Shown here piece after piece: positions 32,843-41,680 of a stretch of 64,000 nucleotides of DNA; position 1 is the first letter of the stretch, and every line of letters begins with the position of its first letter. Under the pieces are notes generated by a model that saw nothing but the letters and a program-made list of their open reading frames with translations, did no database searches and had not been told where the DNA came from. Position numbers and translations under genes: made by a program. The stretch is from Neobacillus terrae (GTDB taxonomy: Bacteria > Bacillota > Bacilli > Bacillales > Cytobacillaceae): positions 248,001-312,000 of the forward strand of contig NZ_JAAOEO010000005.1 of assembly GCF_011393025.1 (NCBI RefSeq), written 5' to 3'.

Positions 32843-34582
32843 TTAATCATGGAAGTTTGTTCCATCGGTAGTAGCTTTAATAATTCCGGCACGGATAACA
32901 TAGTCTCCGAAGTGCTCGCCTTCCAGGCGTTCCTTGGCATAGCCAGGGAGAAGTACACGCAATTCGTTAAGTATTTCTTCTTCACCAATGTTTTCGCGGT
33001 ACATTTTGCTCAAACGGCTTCCATCAAAAGCGGCTCCCAAATACATATTGTATTTGCCTACTGCTTTTCCAATAAAGCCGATTTCCGCCAATGCATGGCG
33101 TGCACATCCATTTGGACAGCCTGTCATACGTACTGTGATTTCTTCATTGTGCAATCCGCTCTCATCAATGATTTCATCAATTTTATCAATCAGTTGCGGC
33201 AGATAACGTTCAGCTTCGGCAAAAGCCAATCCACAAGTAGGAAGGGCTACGCAAGCCATTGAGTTGCGTCTTAGTGCAGAATATTGGCTTCCATCCGTTA
33301 AACCAAATTTTTCTACAAGCTCACTGATCTGTTTCTTTTTCTGGCTTGAAACATTGCCAATAATCAGGTTCTGATTAGCTGTAAGGCGGAAGTCTCCTTT
33401 ATGGACTCTGGCGATTTCTCTTAACGCTGTCTTCAGCTGGTAACCATCAATATCGGCAACACGGCCGCCTTCAATAAACAGAGTTAAGTGCCATTTTCCC
33501 TGTATACCTTTTACCCATCCATATCGGTCACCGTTATTTTCAAAATGATAAGGCCTTGCTTCGTCGAGGCTCCAGCCAAGGCGGTTTTCAAGCTCTTCCT
33601 TCACATTTTCTAGACCCAGGCGGTCAACAGTATATTTGAAACGCGCGTTTTTACGGACAGAACGGTTTCCATAGTCACGCTGGATGGTAATTGTTTTTTC
33701 AGCAACTTCATAAAGCATATCAGGCTTAACGAAGCCAATCACCTTGGCTACTTGCGGATATGTTACCGTATCACCATGGGTCATTCCCATTCCGCCGCCG
33801 ATTGCCACGTTAAAGCCAACTAGCTCCCCATCTTCCACAATAGCGATGAATCCAAGGTCCTGTGAAAAGACATCTATATCATTTGATGGAGGAACTGCAA
33901 TCCCAATTTTGAATTTACGAGGCAGATAAAGCGGACCGTACATTGGTTCGATTTCTTCTACTTCCGGAGTTCCAGCCACTTTTTCTTCATCCAGCCAAAT
34001 TTCGTGATAGGCACGAGTTCTTGGCAATAGATCATTACTCAATTTTTTAGACCATTCGTAAACTTCCGCATGAATCTCAGACTGGTATGGATTAGACGTG
34101 CACATTACGTTACGGTTTACATCGCCGCAGGCAGCAATCGTATCCAGTAAAGCTCCATGGATTTGCTGGATTGTGCTTTTCATGTTCCATTTAAGGATTC
34201 CGTGCATTTGGAAAGTTTCACGTGTTGTAAGCTTCAATGTACCGTTTCCATATTTATCAGCAAGTTCATCCATTACTAGCCATTGAGATGGTGTGGCAAC
34301 TCCTCCTGGCATGCGAACTCGCAGCATAAATTGGTATGCAGGCTCGAGCTTTTGTTTCTCACGTTCATTACGCAGATCGCGATCATCCTGCAAATAGCTT
34401 CCGTGGTGTTTCATTAGTCGGTTGTCGTCTTCAGGAATTCCGGCAGAGATCCGGTCAAGCATTACTTCCTTCAGAGTACCGCGTAAATAGTTACTCCGTT
34501 CTTTGATTCCTTCAACATCACTTGGCGGGCCTTCAGGCGCTTTTAAAATTGGATTCACCATGGTGTCAGTACTCCCTTCCAT
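32843..34582 (-). CDS. cysI: Assimilatory sulfite reductase (NADPH) hemoprotein subunit
   Basis: 579 residues, standard CysI size. The four siroheme/4Fe-4S cysteines are in [16 protein letters not shown] (about residues 443-458) and [18 protein letters not shown] (about 489-506). Upstream substrate-side blocks include [29 protein letters not shown] and [13 protein letters not shown]. The enzyme reduces sulfite to sulfide with six electrons supplied by CysJ, in cysteine synthesis. It starts 5 bases after the cysJ stop, so the two genes are translated from one mRNA. Confidence 0.97.
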   Translation of the reverse strand: MEGSTDTMVNPILKAPEGPPSDVEGIKERSNYLRGTLKEVMLDRISAGIPEDDNRLMKHHGSYLQDDRDLRNEREKQKLEPAYQFMLRVRMPGGVATPSQWLVMDELADKYGNGTLKLTTRETFQMHGILKWNMKSTIQQIHGALLDTIAACGDVNRNVMCTSNPYQSEIHAEVYEWSKKLSNDLLPRTRAYHEIWLDEEKVAGTPEVEEIEPMYGPLYLPRKFKIGIAVPPSNDIDVFSQDLGFIAIVEDGELVGFNVAIGGGMGMTHGDTVTYPQVAKVIGFVKPDMLYEVAEKTITIQRDYGNRSVRKNARFKYTVDRLGLENVKEELENRLGWSLDEARPYHFENNGDRYGWVKGIQGKWHLTLFIEGGRVADIDGYQLKTALREIARVHKGDFRLTANQNLIIGNVSSQKKKQISELVEKFGLTDGSQYSALRRNSMACVALPTCGLAFAEAERYLPQLIDKIDEIIDESGLHNEEITVRMTGCPNGCARHALAEIGFIGKAVGKYNMYLGAAFDGSRLSKMYRENIGEEEILNELRVLLPGYAKERLEGEHFGDYVIRAGIIKATTDGTNFHD

Positions 34583-34587
34583 TTAAA

Positions 34588-36399
34588 TCAGTATACATCT
34601 CGCTGATAACGTTGTTGCTGCTGCATTTGAGCTAGATATTCTTTTGCTTGCTCAGTGCTCATTACGCCTTCTCTGGCAATTATATCGATCAGAGTATTGT
34701 GGACATCATGGGCCATATTCTTTTCATCTCCGCAGATGTAAACCACTGCTCCATCTTCAAGCCAATTAAATAGTTCTTTGCTTTGTTCAAGCATTCTGTG
34801 CTGGACATAAACCTTTTCATCGGTATCGCGTGAAAACGCAACATCCATTCTTGTCAGAACACCGTCTTTAAGCCATTTTTGCCATTCAGTTTGATAAAGG
34901 AAATCCGTTCTAAAGTGCTGGTCACCGAAGAACATCCAGGACTTGCCTTCTGCACCGTTTTCCTCTCGCTCCTGCATGAATGCACGGAATGGTGCCACAC
35001 CTGTACCTGGTCCTAGCATGATAATTGGTGTTTCAGGATTTTCAGGAAGCTTGAAGTTGTCGTTATTCTGAACATATACGGACACTGTATCACCTGGCTG
35101 TATACGGTCAGCAGTAAAGATGGAGCATACTCCATTCCGTTCCCGGCCGTGTGCCTCGTAGCGCACAGCGCCAATCGTTAAATGAACCTCTTCAGGATTA
35201 GCATTTAAGCTGCTGGAAATCGAATACAGGCGAGCTGGTATTTTTCGAAGAATAGAGACAAACTGCTGAGGAGACTCTCCCCATTGTCCGAAATCCCGAA
35301 CTAAATCTAGTAAATCGCGACCATCCAGGTATCCCTTTAATTGCTCTTCATTCCCAGGTGCTACAAGCTTTTTCAAATCTTCATTATTTGATAGCTCCGC
35401 CACTTTTTGAAGAAGAGGCTTCGTTAACACAGTTATTTCATAGTAAGAAGTCAGCGCGTCCTTAAACGAACGGCCATCTCCCTGTTTGACAGTTACCGTT
35501 TCTTCCGGATTCCATTTCAATTCTTCAAGAAGAAGTTCTACTAATACAGGATCATTTTCAGGAAGAACTCCAAGACTGTCTCCGGGCTGGTATTCAAGAC
35601 CTGAGCCTTCAAGAGACAATTCAAGATGGCGTGTTTCTTTATTTGAGCCACGGCCATTTAGATTTAAATTTTCAAGAACCTCTGCTTTAAAAGGATTGTT
35701 ACGGGAATAAACTGTTCCAACTGTTTGAGGCACACCAGGTATTAAATCCTGTGCGGCGGTCCCATCTTGGGCTTCATTTAGGCTGCGAATGACTCCTTGA
35801 AGCCATTCAGCTGCAGGCTCATCATAATCAAGATCGCAGTCAAAGCGCGGATAAAGCCTCGTTCCGCCAAGCTCTTCAAGCTTCTTATCAAATTCCTTGC
35901 CTGTTTGGCAGAAAAATTCATAAGAGCTGTCCCCTAAAGCCAAAACAGAGAAGTTAAATCCGTCAAGTTTAGGAGCGCGTCTTCCGTGCAAAAACTCATG
36001 GAATACAAGTGCATTGTCAGGCGGATCTCCTTCCCCTTGTGTGCTTACAATAATAAGAAGATTTTGAACCTTCTTTAGGCTATTTGGTTTAAAATCCTTC
36101 ATGGAAGAAAGAGTAACTTGATACCCTTGGCCTTCCAATGTTTTAGCCGCATTCTTCGCAAGCCCCTGGGCGTTCCCTGTTTGCGACCCGAATAAAACCG
36201 TTACTTCCTTAGAAACTGCCTGCCCGCTATTTACCGTTGGATCGCTGCCCGCAATTGTGTCAACAGCTGCACCAGACTGAGAAGCGGCTAAATACCCGCT
36301 TAGCCAGAATCGTTGAGATTCTGTCAAGGTTGGCAGAAGACGGTTAAGGAGCTCTGCCTGCTCCTGATTAAACGGACTGTTTATTACCTGAAGTTGCAA
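34588..36399 (-). CDS. cysJ: Assimilatory sulfite reductase (NADPH) flavoprotein subunit
   Basis: 603 residues if begun at the TTG at 36399, which yields MQLQVINSPFNQEQAELLNR and has GTGAGGTGG before it. The open frame extends to 36441. Domains in order: FMN flavodoxin (VLFGSQTGNAQGLA about residues 68-81, STQGEGDPPDNAL), FAD-binding (YQPGDSLGVLPEN, RLYSISSSLNANPEE, GVCSIF) and NADPH-binding (MLGPGTGVAPFRAFMQER, CGDEKNMAHDV). It passes electrons from NADPH to CysI. A sigma-A promoter lies at 36508-36536. In B. subtilis cysJI is activated by CysL, and a palindrome at 36498-36511 may be a control site. Confidence 0.96.
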   Translation of the reverse strand: MQLQVINSPFNQEQAELLNRLLPTLTESQRFWLSGYLAASQSGAAVDTIAGSDPTVNSGQAVSKEVTVLFGSQTGNAQGLAKNAAKTLEGQGYQVTLSSMKDFKPNSLKKVQNLLIIVSTQGEGDPPDNALVFHEFLHGRRAPKLDGFNFSVLALGDSSYEFFCQTGKEFDKKLEELGGTRLYPRFDCDLDYDEPAAEWLQGVIRSLNEAQDGTAAQDLIPGVPQTVGTVYSRNNPFKAEVLENLNLNGRGSNKETRHLELSLEGSGLEYQPGDSLGVLPENDPVLVELLLEELKWNPEETVTVKQGDGRSFKDALTSYYEITVLTKPLLQKVAELSNNEDLKKLVAPGNEEQLKGYLDGRDLLDLVRDFGQWGESPQQFVSILRKIPARLYSISSSLNANPEEVHLTIGAVRYEAHGRERNGVCSIFTADRIQPGDTVSVYVQNNDNFKLPENPETPIIMLGPGTGVAPFRAFMQEREENGAEGKSWMFFGDQHFRTDFLYQTEWQKWLKDGVLTRMDVAFSRDTDEKVYVQHRMLEQSKELFNWLEDGAVVYICGDEKNMAHDVHNTLIDIIAREGVMSTEQAKEYLAQMQQQQRYQRDVY

Positions 36400-36497
36400 T
36401 GTGTCCACCTCACAAAGGAATTTAAACTTATCAAACGTCAATTTTGAAAATGACGGATTCTAACAATCTTTTATTATCGTATTTCGTTTGTTACATG

Positions 36498-36536
36498 AGA
36501 TAATCTTATCTTAGTTTGACAATTCCTATAAGTCAA
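36498..36536 (-). promoter_or_regulatory. cysJI promoter with overlapping palindrome
   Basis: On the minus strand TTGACT (36531-36536), 17-base spacer, TAAGAT (36508-36513). The palindrome AGATAAGATTATCT (36498-36511) overlaps and follows the -10 element. No S-box riboswitch was found. Confidence 0.65.
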
Positions 36537-36999
36537 GTCGGTTTTAATAAAGACATGCCTTTATAATGACGTATCCATTACTCTAAACTATTCTAATTTG
36601 ACTTTACCTAAACGAGAAGCATTAGTAAAATACATATTAATTATCGTAACGATTAAGATTCTTAATAATAACTATGTATTCCCTTTCATTTTTAATTTTA
36701 AGGCTCTGTTAAACTTGCCAGTTAATTTCCGCTTTCCTCGCTTGCCTTCCGATCCAAGCATCATCGTGCAAAATCAACAATAAGCTTAAACATAGCCAAT
36801 TTTACAACCTCCGCAGCTTACTTGAGCACAAACTCACCCAATAATCTCGCAAGAAAGTTCTCAATACCCCCTATAAGGAACAAACTGACTCTAATATAGC
36901 TTTAAATCTTCTTAATGTCCTTTTCCTTTTCATTAAAATTGCTTATCCCCACTTGCAGTTGCTATCATTTTATTAGAATAAGAGGAAAGGGTGAAATGG
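36537..36999. other. Intergenic region with repeat fragment
   Basis: Divergent region between cysJ and the aldo/keto reductase. The part 36700-36760 (GGCTCTGTTAAACTTGCC, TTTCCGCTTTCCTCGC) resembles the repeat arm near 12385-12420. No gene supported. Confidence 0.4.
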
Positions 37000-37875
37000 A
37001 TGCTTTATACATACTTAGGGAAATCAAAAGTTAAAATTCCGGTTATAGGGCAAGGAACTTTTAAGTTTGGTGAAGATCCTGCTTCTGCAAAGGAAGAAAT
37101 TGAAGCGTTAAGATTTGGGATTGAAAATGGGTTGAGTTTGATTGATACTGCCGAGGGATATGGTAAGGGAGGTTCAGAAAGGATTGTTGCTGAAGCTACA
37201 CAGGACTGTCGAAGCAATGTCTTTATTTCTACAAAGGTTCTAGCCCGAAATTGTTCGTACCAGGGCATTATTGACGCGGCAGAAGCAAGCCTTGAAAGAT
37301 TAAAGACCGATTATATTGATTTGTACTTTCAGCATTGGCCAAGCAAGGATTATGAGGTAGAAGAAACCATGCGCGGAATGGCTTATTTAGTTGAAAAAGG
37401 GCTTGTGAAACATATAGGTGTCAGTAACTATACCCCTGAATTAATGGAAGAGGCTCAAAAAGCACTTGGGGGATACGCCTTAGCCTGCAACCAGGTAGGC
37501 TACCATTTAAATGACCGACGGATTGAAAATAATGTTCTGCCATTCTGCCAGGAACAGAATATAACTATTATGGGCTACTCCCCTTTCGGCTATGCACCTG
37601 AGTTATTTGGCGGTCTTGGGTTCCCTCATGAAGGTACAGAACAAAGACAGACCCTAAACCAAATCGGAGCGAAATATGATAAAACGGCATATCAGGTAGC
37701 ACTCAATTGGATTCTTAGACAGGAAAGCCTCGTATCCATACCTAAAGCAAAAAACATTGAACATATTAAAAGCAATTTGGGTGCTCTCGGATGGAATCTG
37801 TCTCAGGAAGATGTAAAGCTAATTAATCAGTGGTTTCCAAGACCAGCAGAAAGCATGCCTTTAGAAAAATATTAA
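37000..37875 (+). CDS. Aldo/keto reductase
   Basis: 291 residues from ATG 37000, 9 bases after GAGGAAAGG. The GTG at 36991 abuts the site and is less likely. TIM-barrel family motifs: VIGQGTFKFGEDP, LIDTAEGYGKGGSERIV (Asp and Tyr of the tetrad, about residues 47-63), FISTKVLA (Lys about 79), LYFQHWPSKD (His about 110) and NWILRQESLVSIPKAKNIEHI for NADPH binding. Cytosolic NAD(P)H-dependent carbonyl reductase with unknown natural substrate. It is a single gene with its own terminator. Confidence 0.92.
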   Translation: MLYTYLGKSKVKIPVIGQGTFKFGEDPASAKEEIEALRFGIENGLSLIDTAEGYGKGGSERIVAEATQDCRSNVFISTKVLARNCSYQGIIDAAEASLERLKTDYIDLYFQHWPSKDYEVEETMRGMAYLVEKGLVKHIGVSNYTPELMEEAQKALGGYALACNQVGYHLNDRRIENNVLPFCQEQNITIMGYSPFGYAPELFGGLGFPHEGTEQRQTLNQIGAKYDKTAYQVALNWILRQESLVSIPKAKNIEHIKSNLGALGWNLSQEDVKLINQWFPRPAESMPLEKY

Positions 37876-37882
37876 TAATCCT

Positions 37883-37910
37883 TATCCCCCTTTCAAAGGG
37901 GGATATTTTT
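37883..37910 (+). terminator. Intrinsic terminator
   Basis: TATCCCCCTT and AAGGGGGATA pair with a very short loop, followed by TTTTTTAT. Confidence 0.9.
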
Positions 37911-38222
37911 TATAGAAATGATGTATCTCATTTGAAAATCCTCGGTCATTTGCTTTCATTTTTCACCCCTTTATCTCTCACATGTGAAATCTACCCTTCT
38001 TCACAGAATTGACACATTTGCTTTAAAAGTTTTTTATGAAATTCGACATTTTAATATAAAGTTAAACATTAAACATCCTTAGGTCTATATTGGCAGGTTG
38101 GATTTTTCTAGAGATATGTCGAAAATGGACTGGTTTGGTCGTTATTTTTTCGTTTAGTGCCAATGAGTCGTTTGTTACAATGGAAAACGTAATTGCTTAG
38201 ACACACAAAATAAAGGAGCTAA
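37911..38222. other. Upstream region of glgC
   Basis: Contains TTGACA (about 38009) and, further down, TTACAATGG (about 38175), possible promoter parts that do not pair convincingly. The segment 38200-38222 includes AAAGGAGC, a ribosome site for the small frame at 38223. No other feature. Confidence 0.35.
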
Positions 38223-38339
38223 ATTATCAAATTTACTCATCACATAGAAAAGCATCAGGATACCCTATCACTTACCTCCGAGGAGGAAGTGGAATTAGAA
38301 GAGCACTACTACAAGCTTTGGGAAGACGACCATTTATAG
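38223..38339 (+). CDS. Possible small protein with ATT start
   Basis: 38 codons: an ATT at 38223, 5-8 bases after AAAGGAGC, opens KFTHHIEKHQDTLSLTSEEE and ends YYKLWEDDHL. The peptide is acidic, helical and lacks Cys. The frame has no ATG, GTG or TTG, so either ATT is used (as known for infC) or the start codon is mutated. It lies 33 bases before glgC. I do not recognise it. Confidence 0.4.
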   Translation: MIKFTHHIEKHQDTLSLTSEEEVELEEHYYKLWEDDHL

Positions 38340-38371
38340 GTCTTTAAAAATACGCCCCTGGAGGAACATTC

Positions 38372-39538
38372 ATGACACAAAAACAATGTATTGCTTTGCT
38401 ATTAGCTGGTGGCAGAGGTTCAAGATTAAGGGAATTAACTGAATATATAGCAAAACCAGCCATTCCTTTTGGAGGAAAGTATAGAATAATTGATTTCACG
38501 TTAAGTAATTGCAGTAATTCGGGTATTGATACAGTTGGTGTTCTTACACAATATCAGCCTCATACCCTGCAAAATTATATTGGTGACGGAAAACATTGGG
38601 ATTTAAACAGAAGGAATGGCGGAATAACTATTCTTCCCCCTTACCAGTGTGAAAAGGGTGAAAGATGGTACGAAGGAACCGCCCATGCAGTTTTCCAAAA
38701 CATTCGTTATATTGAAAGCTACAACCCGGAATACGTCCTAATTATATCGGGTGATCATATCTATAAAATGGATTATAGTAAAATGCTTGATCAGCATAAG
38801 GAAACTCAGGCAGATGCAACCATTTCAGTTATTCACGTGCCATGGGAAGAAGCAAACAGATTTGGAATAATGAACGTGGAACCCCATTCCGGCAGAATTG
38901 TGGATTTCGAAGAGAAGCCTGAAGATCCAAAATCCAATCTAGCTTCTATGGGGATATATATTTTCAATTGGAAGCTCTTGAAAGCATACTTAGAAAACGA
39001 GGAAAAAAACCTTTTCTCTTCCAAAGATTTTGGGAAAGATATTATCCCTTCCATGATTGGTGATAACCGTGATGTTTATGGCTATCACTACAAGGGATAT
39101 TGGAAGGATGTCGGTACGATTCCAAGCTTTTGGGAAGCAAATATGGATTTGTTATCGGTTGACTCAAATACCATACTCCAAAAAGAGGATTGGACCATTT
39201 ATACCCATGAACAAATTAAGCCCCCTGCTTATATAGACAGAAAAGCAAATCTGGATCAATCATTGGTAAGCGAAGGCTGCAAAGTGTTTGGAGATGTTGA
39301 ACACTCTGTTCTCTTCTCCGGAGTGACGATTGGAAAAGGAGCCGTAATTAAGGATTCTGTCATTCTGCCTAATACGATAATTGGTGAAAATGCCAAAATT
39401 AATCGAGCGGTGATAGGAAGCGGATCTATCATCAAGGCTAATTCCAGAGTAGGAGAAGATTCACCATATAGCGAAATCACCTTAATTGGAGATAACCAAA
39501 CCGTTATTCCAGAAGCTGTAAAGAACCACGCAGTTTAA
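38372..39538 (+). CDS. glgC: Glucose-1-phosphate adenylyltransferase
   Basis: 388 residues with GGAGGAAC before the ATG. N-terminal nucleotidyltransferase signature [22 protein letters not shown] (residues 9-30), [28 protein letters not shown] (about 101-112), [11 protein letters not shown] and [17 protein letters not shown] left-handed beta-helix domain ends the protein ([20 protein letters not shown]). It makes ADP-glucose from ATP and glucose-1-phosphate for glycogen or storage glucan. In Bacillus the usual operon is glgBCDAP, but here glgC stands alone, so its partners must be elsewhere, or it is a second copy. Confidence 0.95.
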   Translation: MTQKQCIALLLAGGRGSRLRELTEYIAKPAIPFGGKYRIIDFTLSNCSNSGIDTVGVLTQYQPHTLQNYIGDGKHWDLNRRNGGITILPPYQCEKGERWYEGTAHAVFQNIRYIESYNPEYVLIISGDHIYKMDYSKMLDQHKETQADATISVIHVPWEEANRFGIMNVEPHSGRIVDFEEKPEDPKSNLASMGIYIFNWKLLKAYLENEEKNLFSSKDFGKDIIPSMIGDNRDVYGYHYKGYWKDVGTIPSFWEANMDLLSVDSNTILQKEDWTIYTHEQIKPPAYIDRKANLDQSLVSEGCKVFGDVEHSVLFSGVTIGKGAVIKDSVILPNTIIGENAKINRAVIGSGSIIKANSRVGEDSPYSEITLIGDNQTVIPEAVKNHAV

Positions 39539-39631
39539 TAGTTTCAACTGACGGGTTTACCATTCCCAATGGAAAAAGTAATGCCCTAAACAATCAAATT
39601 CCTCGTAAAAAATATCATCTAGATCAGTGAA

Positions 39632-39667
39632 GCCCATTTCTTTTGTGATAAAGGAAATGGGCTTTTA
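39632..39667 (+). terminator. Intrinsic terminator of glgC
   Basis: GCCCATTTC and GAAATGGGC pair around a 13-base loop, followed by TTTTATATT. Confidence 0.85.
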
Positions 39668-39781
39668 TATTGTTATAAATAAATCCTTGCCCATAAAGTG
39701 AACATTCCCATCTATTCTAAGATAATTGGAATTATGTGTTAAAATCATCAAAGGAGAGTGAATAGGAGAATAGGAGGCCGT

Positions 39782-40120
39782 ATGAAGAAAAAATTAATTA
39801 TTCCGATTGCAATTATAATCATTTTATTTTTAACATGGTGGACTAAATATTTGTTTTTTGTACCCCTTTTCCACGCTGGACCAAATAACACTTTGATTTC
39901 TATGAATACCAAACTAGTATTAGTGACTATTTCTCCCGAAGCAGAAAAATTAGGTATCCACATCCCAAGTTTTATCCCATTTTGGAAAACAATAGGCGAA
40001 GTTGATGGAGAAATGAAAGGTACTTTGTGAGAGTTTAAGGATAAAGGAAAAACGTATGTATCATATTATCCCGATGGAAAGATGCGTGTAGGAAGCGTTT
40101 ATAAATACTCTTCTAAATAA
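39782..40120 (+). pseudogene. Small secreted/membrane protein interrupted by an in-frame TGA
   Basis: ATG 39782 follows a GGAGG site and opens MKKKLIIPIAIIIILFLTWW, a signal anchor. The frame then reads LISMNTKLVLVTISPEAEKL, FIPFWKTIGEVDGEMKGTL and stops at a TGA (40028-40030). The same frame continues EFKDKGKTYVSYYPDGKMRV and ends VYKYSSK at 40120. A TGG to TGA change would explain the interruption. Family not recognised. The protein may exist as an 82-residue truncated form. Confidence 0.6.
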
Positions 40121-40199
40121 CTATTTCCGAACTACCGGTTCAAAACTACTGCCCCATTAAATGATTAGGCTCTATTCGTAAACTTTGTTGTTTATAATA

Positions 40200-40440
40200 G
40201 CAAAAAAAGACTCGCTTTCCGCGGGCAATCCGCGAGCCTGTCAAACTTCAGCACCTAGCCCCTCGAGGTCGCTTCAGTCCTGACTTTGAAGTAAAGAACG
40301 ACTTCATCGTCAGGCCCTCCAGCGCTTGTCGGGGCTGAACAAGGCGCTTCCGTTCTTCTTTCTCCTCGGTCGCTAACGACCTGCGGGGTCTCGCCTGGTT
40401 TGCTTTTCCCGCTGGAGTCTCGCCTATTTTTGCTCATAGT
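40200..40440. repeat. Composite dispersed intergenic repeat
   Basis: G/C-rich block containing GACTCGCTTTCCGCGGGC at the left and CGCTGGAGTCTCGCC at the right, with inner segments GCGCTTGTCGGGGCTGAAC and GGCGCTTCCGTTCTTC. These words recur near 12420-12510 and 40680-40700. No coding frame of note. Confidence 0.6.
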
Positions 40441-40530
40441 TTCTTCAAGTTGCAACTATCTTTTAGAAAAGAGCCCATGATTAAAAAAAATACGCTTTGG
40501 ATTAGCCCCCAAAGCGTGTTTGTTTTTTAT

Positions 40531-40706
40531 CGGTTAGGTAATTATAGATTTTCACCTTGTGGAAAACTCCGAACTAGGTTATTGTAATCCAGCTCCAGCG
40601 CCCAGCCCCTCGGGGTCATAAGCCAAATCACTTCAGAAATCAGGATTTCCTACGTGATTCGTCTTATGCCTGTTGGGGCTAACCAGGGCGCTTGCGCCTT
40701 TTGTTC
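40531..40706 (-). repeat. Dispersed intergenic repeat, copy B (inverted, shorter)
   Basis: The reverse complement matches copy A at 25811-26050 over its right-hand part (CATAAGACGAATCACGTAGG, TGATTTGGCTTATGACCCCG, TGGATTACAATAACCTAGTT). It lacks about 65 bp of the left part present in copy A. Confidence 0.85.
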
Positions 40707-41107
40707 TGCGTTATAAATTAACATATATCTCAGAGTGCATTTTAGCTTACAAGCTAGATATTGACTAATCATTATACGCACAAAAAACAGGTAGGATAAA
40801 CCTATTGCTAATTCGAAAAATAACCCCCGTCAAATCAACATTTATGGGCAAATTAAATGTATTTTTACCTTTTTCAATCTTCCTTCTTTTAAATTGGATG
40901 GTGCATTTTCGGAAGAATTGGATGGTTAATAATTAATCAGGCAGCGTTATTATATATAAGTGTGATTCAATCTATACCCTTTTATATTTAAGAAAAGGTG
41001 GTTCCTGGTAATAGGAATCTCAAATATTTTCAAAGTGGTGAGACTGATATTGGCACCCCCTTTTCAAGGGTGTCTAAATCAAGCTAGAGTTTCGGAGGTG
41101 ATGAAAT
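40707..41107. other. Intergenic region before yfmQ
   Basis: A/T-rich, no supported gene. The short G/C pair CACCCCC/GGGTG at about 41052-41070 is a small hairpin just upstream of the GGAGGTGATG ribosome site of the next gene. Confidence 0.35.
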
Positions 41108-41542
41108 ATGACTTGGGTTGTGGTACTTTCTTTAGTTCTCATAAGTCTTGTTAAAATAGTAATGACCTGCCTGCCAACTGGTGTTGTAGAATGGCTAATC
41201 AGCAAATTTAAATTACATGCTGAACTAAATGAAGCAAATGCTATTATATCTATCAACGGAAAACCATTAGCGGTTGAAGATAAAAAACAAGTAATCAATT
41301 ATTTTAACGAGGCTACTTTTTTACAACGTTATTATATATGGCCCGGAAACGAGGAAACGTATTTACATCCAGAGAACGGTATAACTCCTTTAGTCATTGA
41401 TACAAAAAGAGGCAAAATGGATGTTAGGTTATTGGTGTTCAGCTATGCCGACCATATTGATGTCGTAAAACAATATAAAAAGAAAGTCATTGCCTATAGT
41501 GTACTTTCAGATGGCCTCCAAAAAGGGGCTATGTCATCATAA
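41108..41542 (+). CDS. yfmQ: YfmQ-family protein
   Basis: 144 residues, start ATG after GGAGGTGATGAA. N-terminal hydrophobic helix (TWVVVLSLVLISLVKIVMTC), then a soluble domain with WLISKFKLHAELNEANAIIS, DKKQVINYFNEATFLQRYYI, WPGNEETYLHPENGITPLVI and ADHIDVVKQYKKKVIAYSVL. The order matches the B. subtilis YfmQ group of membrane-anchored proteins. Function unknown. It ends at a bidirectional terminator shared with the convergent MocR gene. Confidence 0.65.
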   Translation: MTWVVVLSLVLISLVKIVMTCLPTGVVEWLISKFKLHAELNEANAIISINGKPLAVEDKKQVINYFNEATFLQRYYIWPGNEETYLHPENGITPLVIDTKRGKMDVRLLVFSYADHIDVVKQYKKKVIAYSVLSDGLQKGAMSS

Positions 41543-41635
41543 GAAAAACTTGGCGATTAGCGAGCCTTCGTTGAGAGCAGAGCCGTAGTTGCCATTATGC
41601 GATTAGAATTTATAGATTTAAATTCTTATTAGCTA

Positions 41636-41666
41636 AAAAAGACGGTCCTTTAAGACTGTCTTTTTA
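41636..41666. terminator. Bidirectional terminator
   Basis: AAAAAGACGGTC and GACTGTCTTTTT pair with one G-T pair and a short loop. T-runs lie on both sides, between yfmQ and the convergent MocR gene. Confidence 0.85.
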
Positions 41667-41680
41667 TTTTTTAATTTATT

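Noticed and set aside
36400..36600. S-box (SAM) riboswitch before cysJI
   Set aside because: No S-box stem pattern. The leader between the promoter and the TTG start is too short.
40255..40455. 66-codon minus-strand frame with RRDSSGKSKPGETP
   Set aside because: It is translation of the G/C-rich dispersed repeat and has no start signal.
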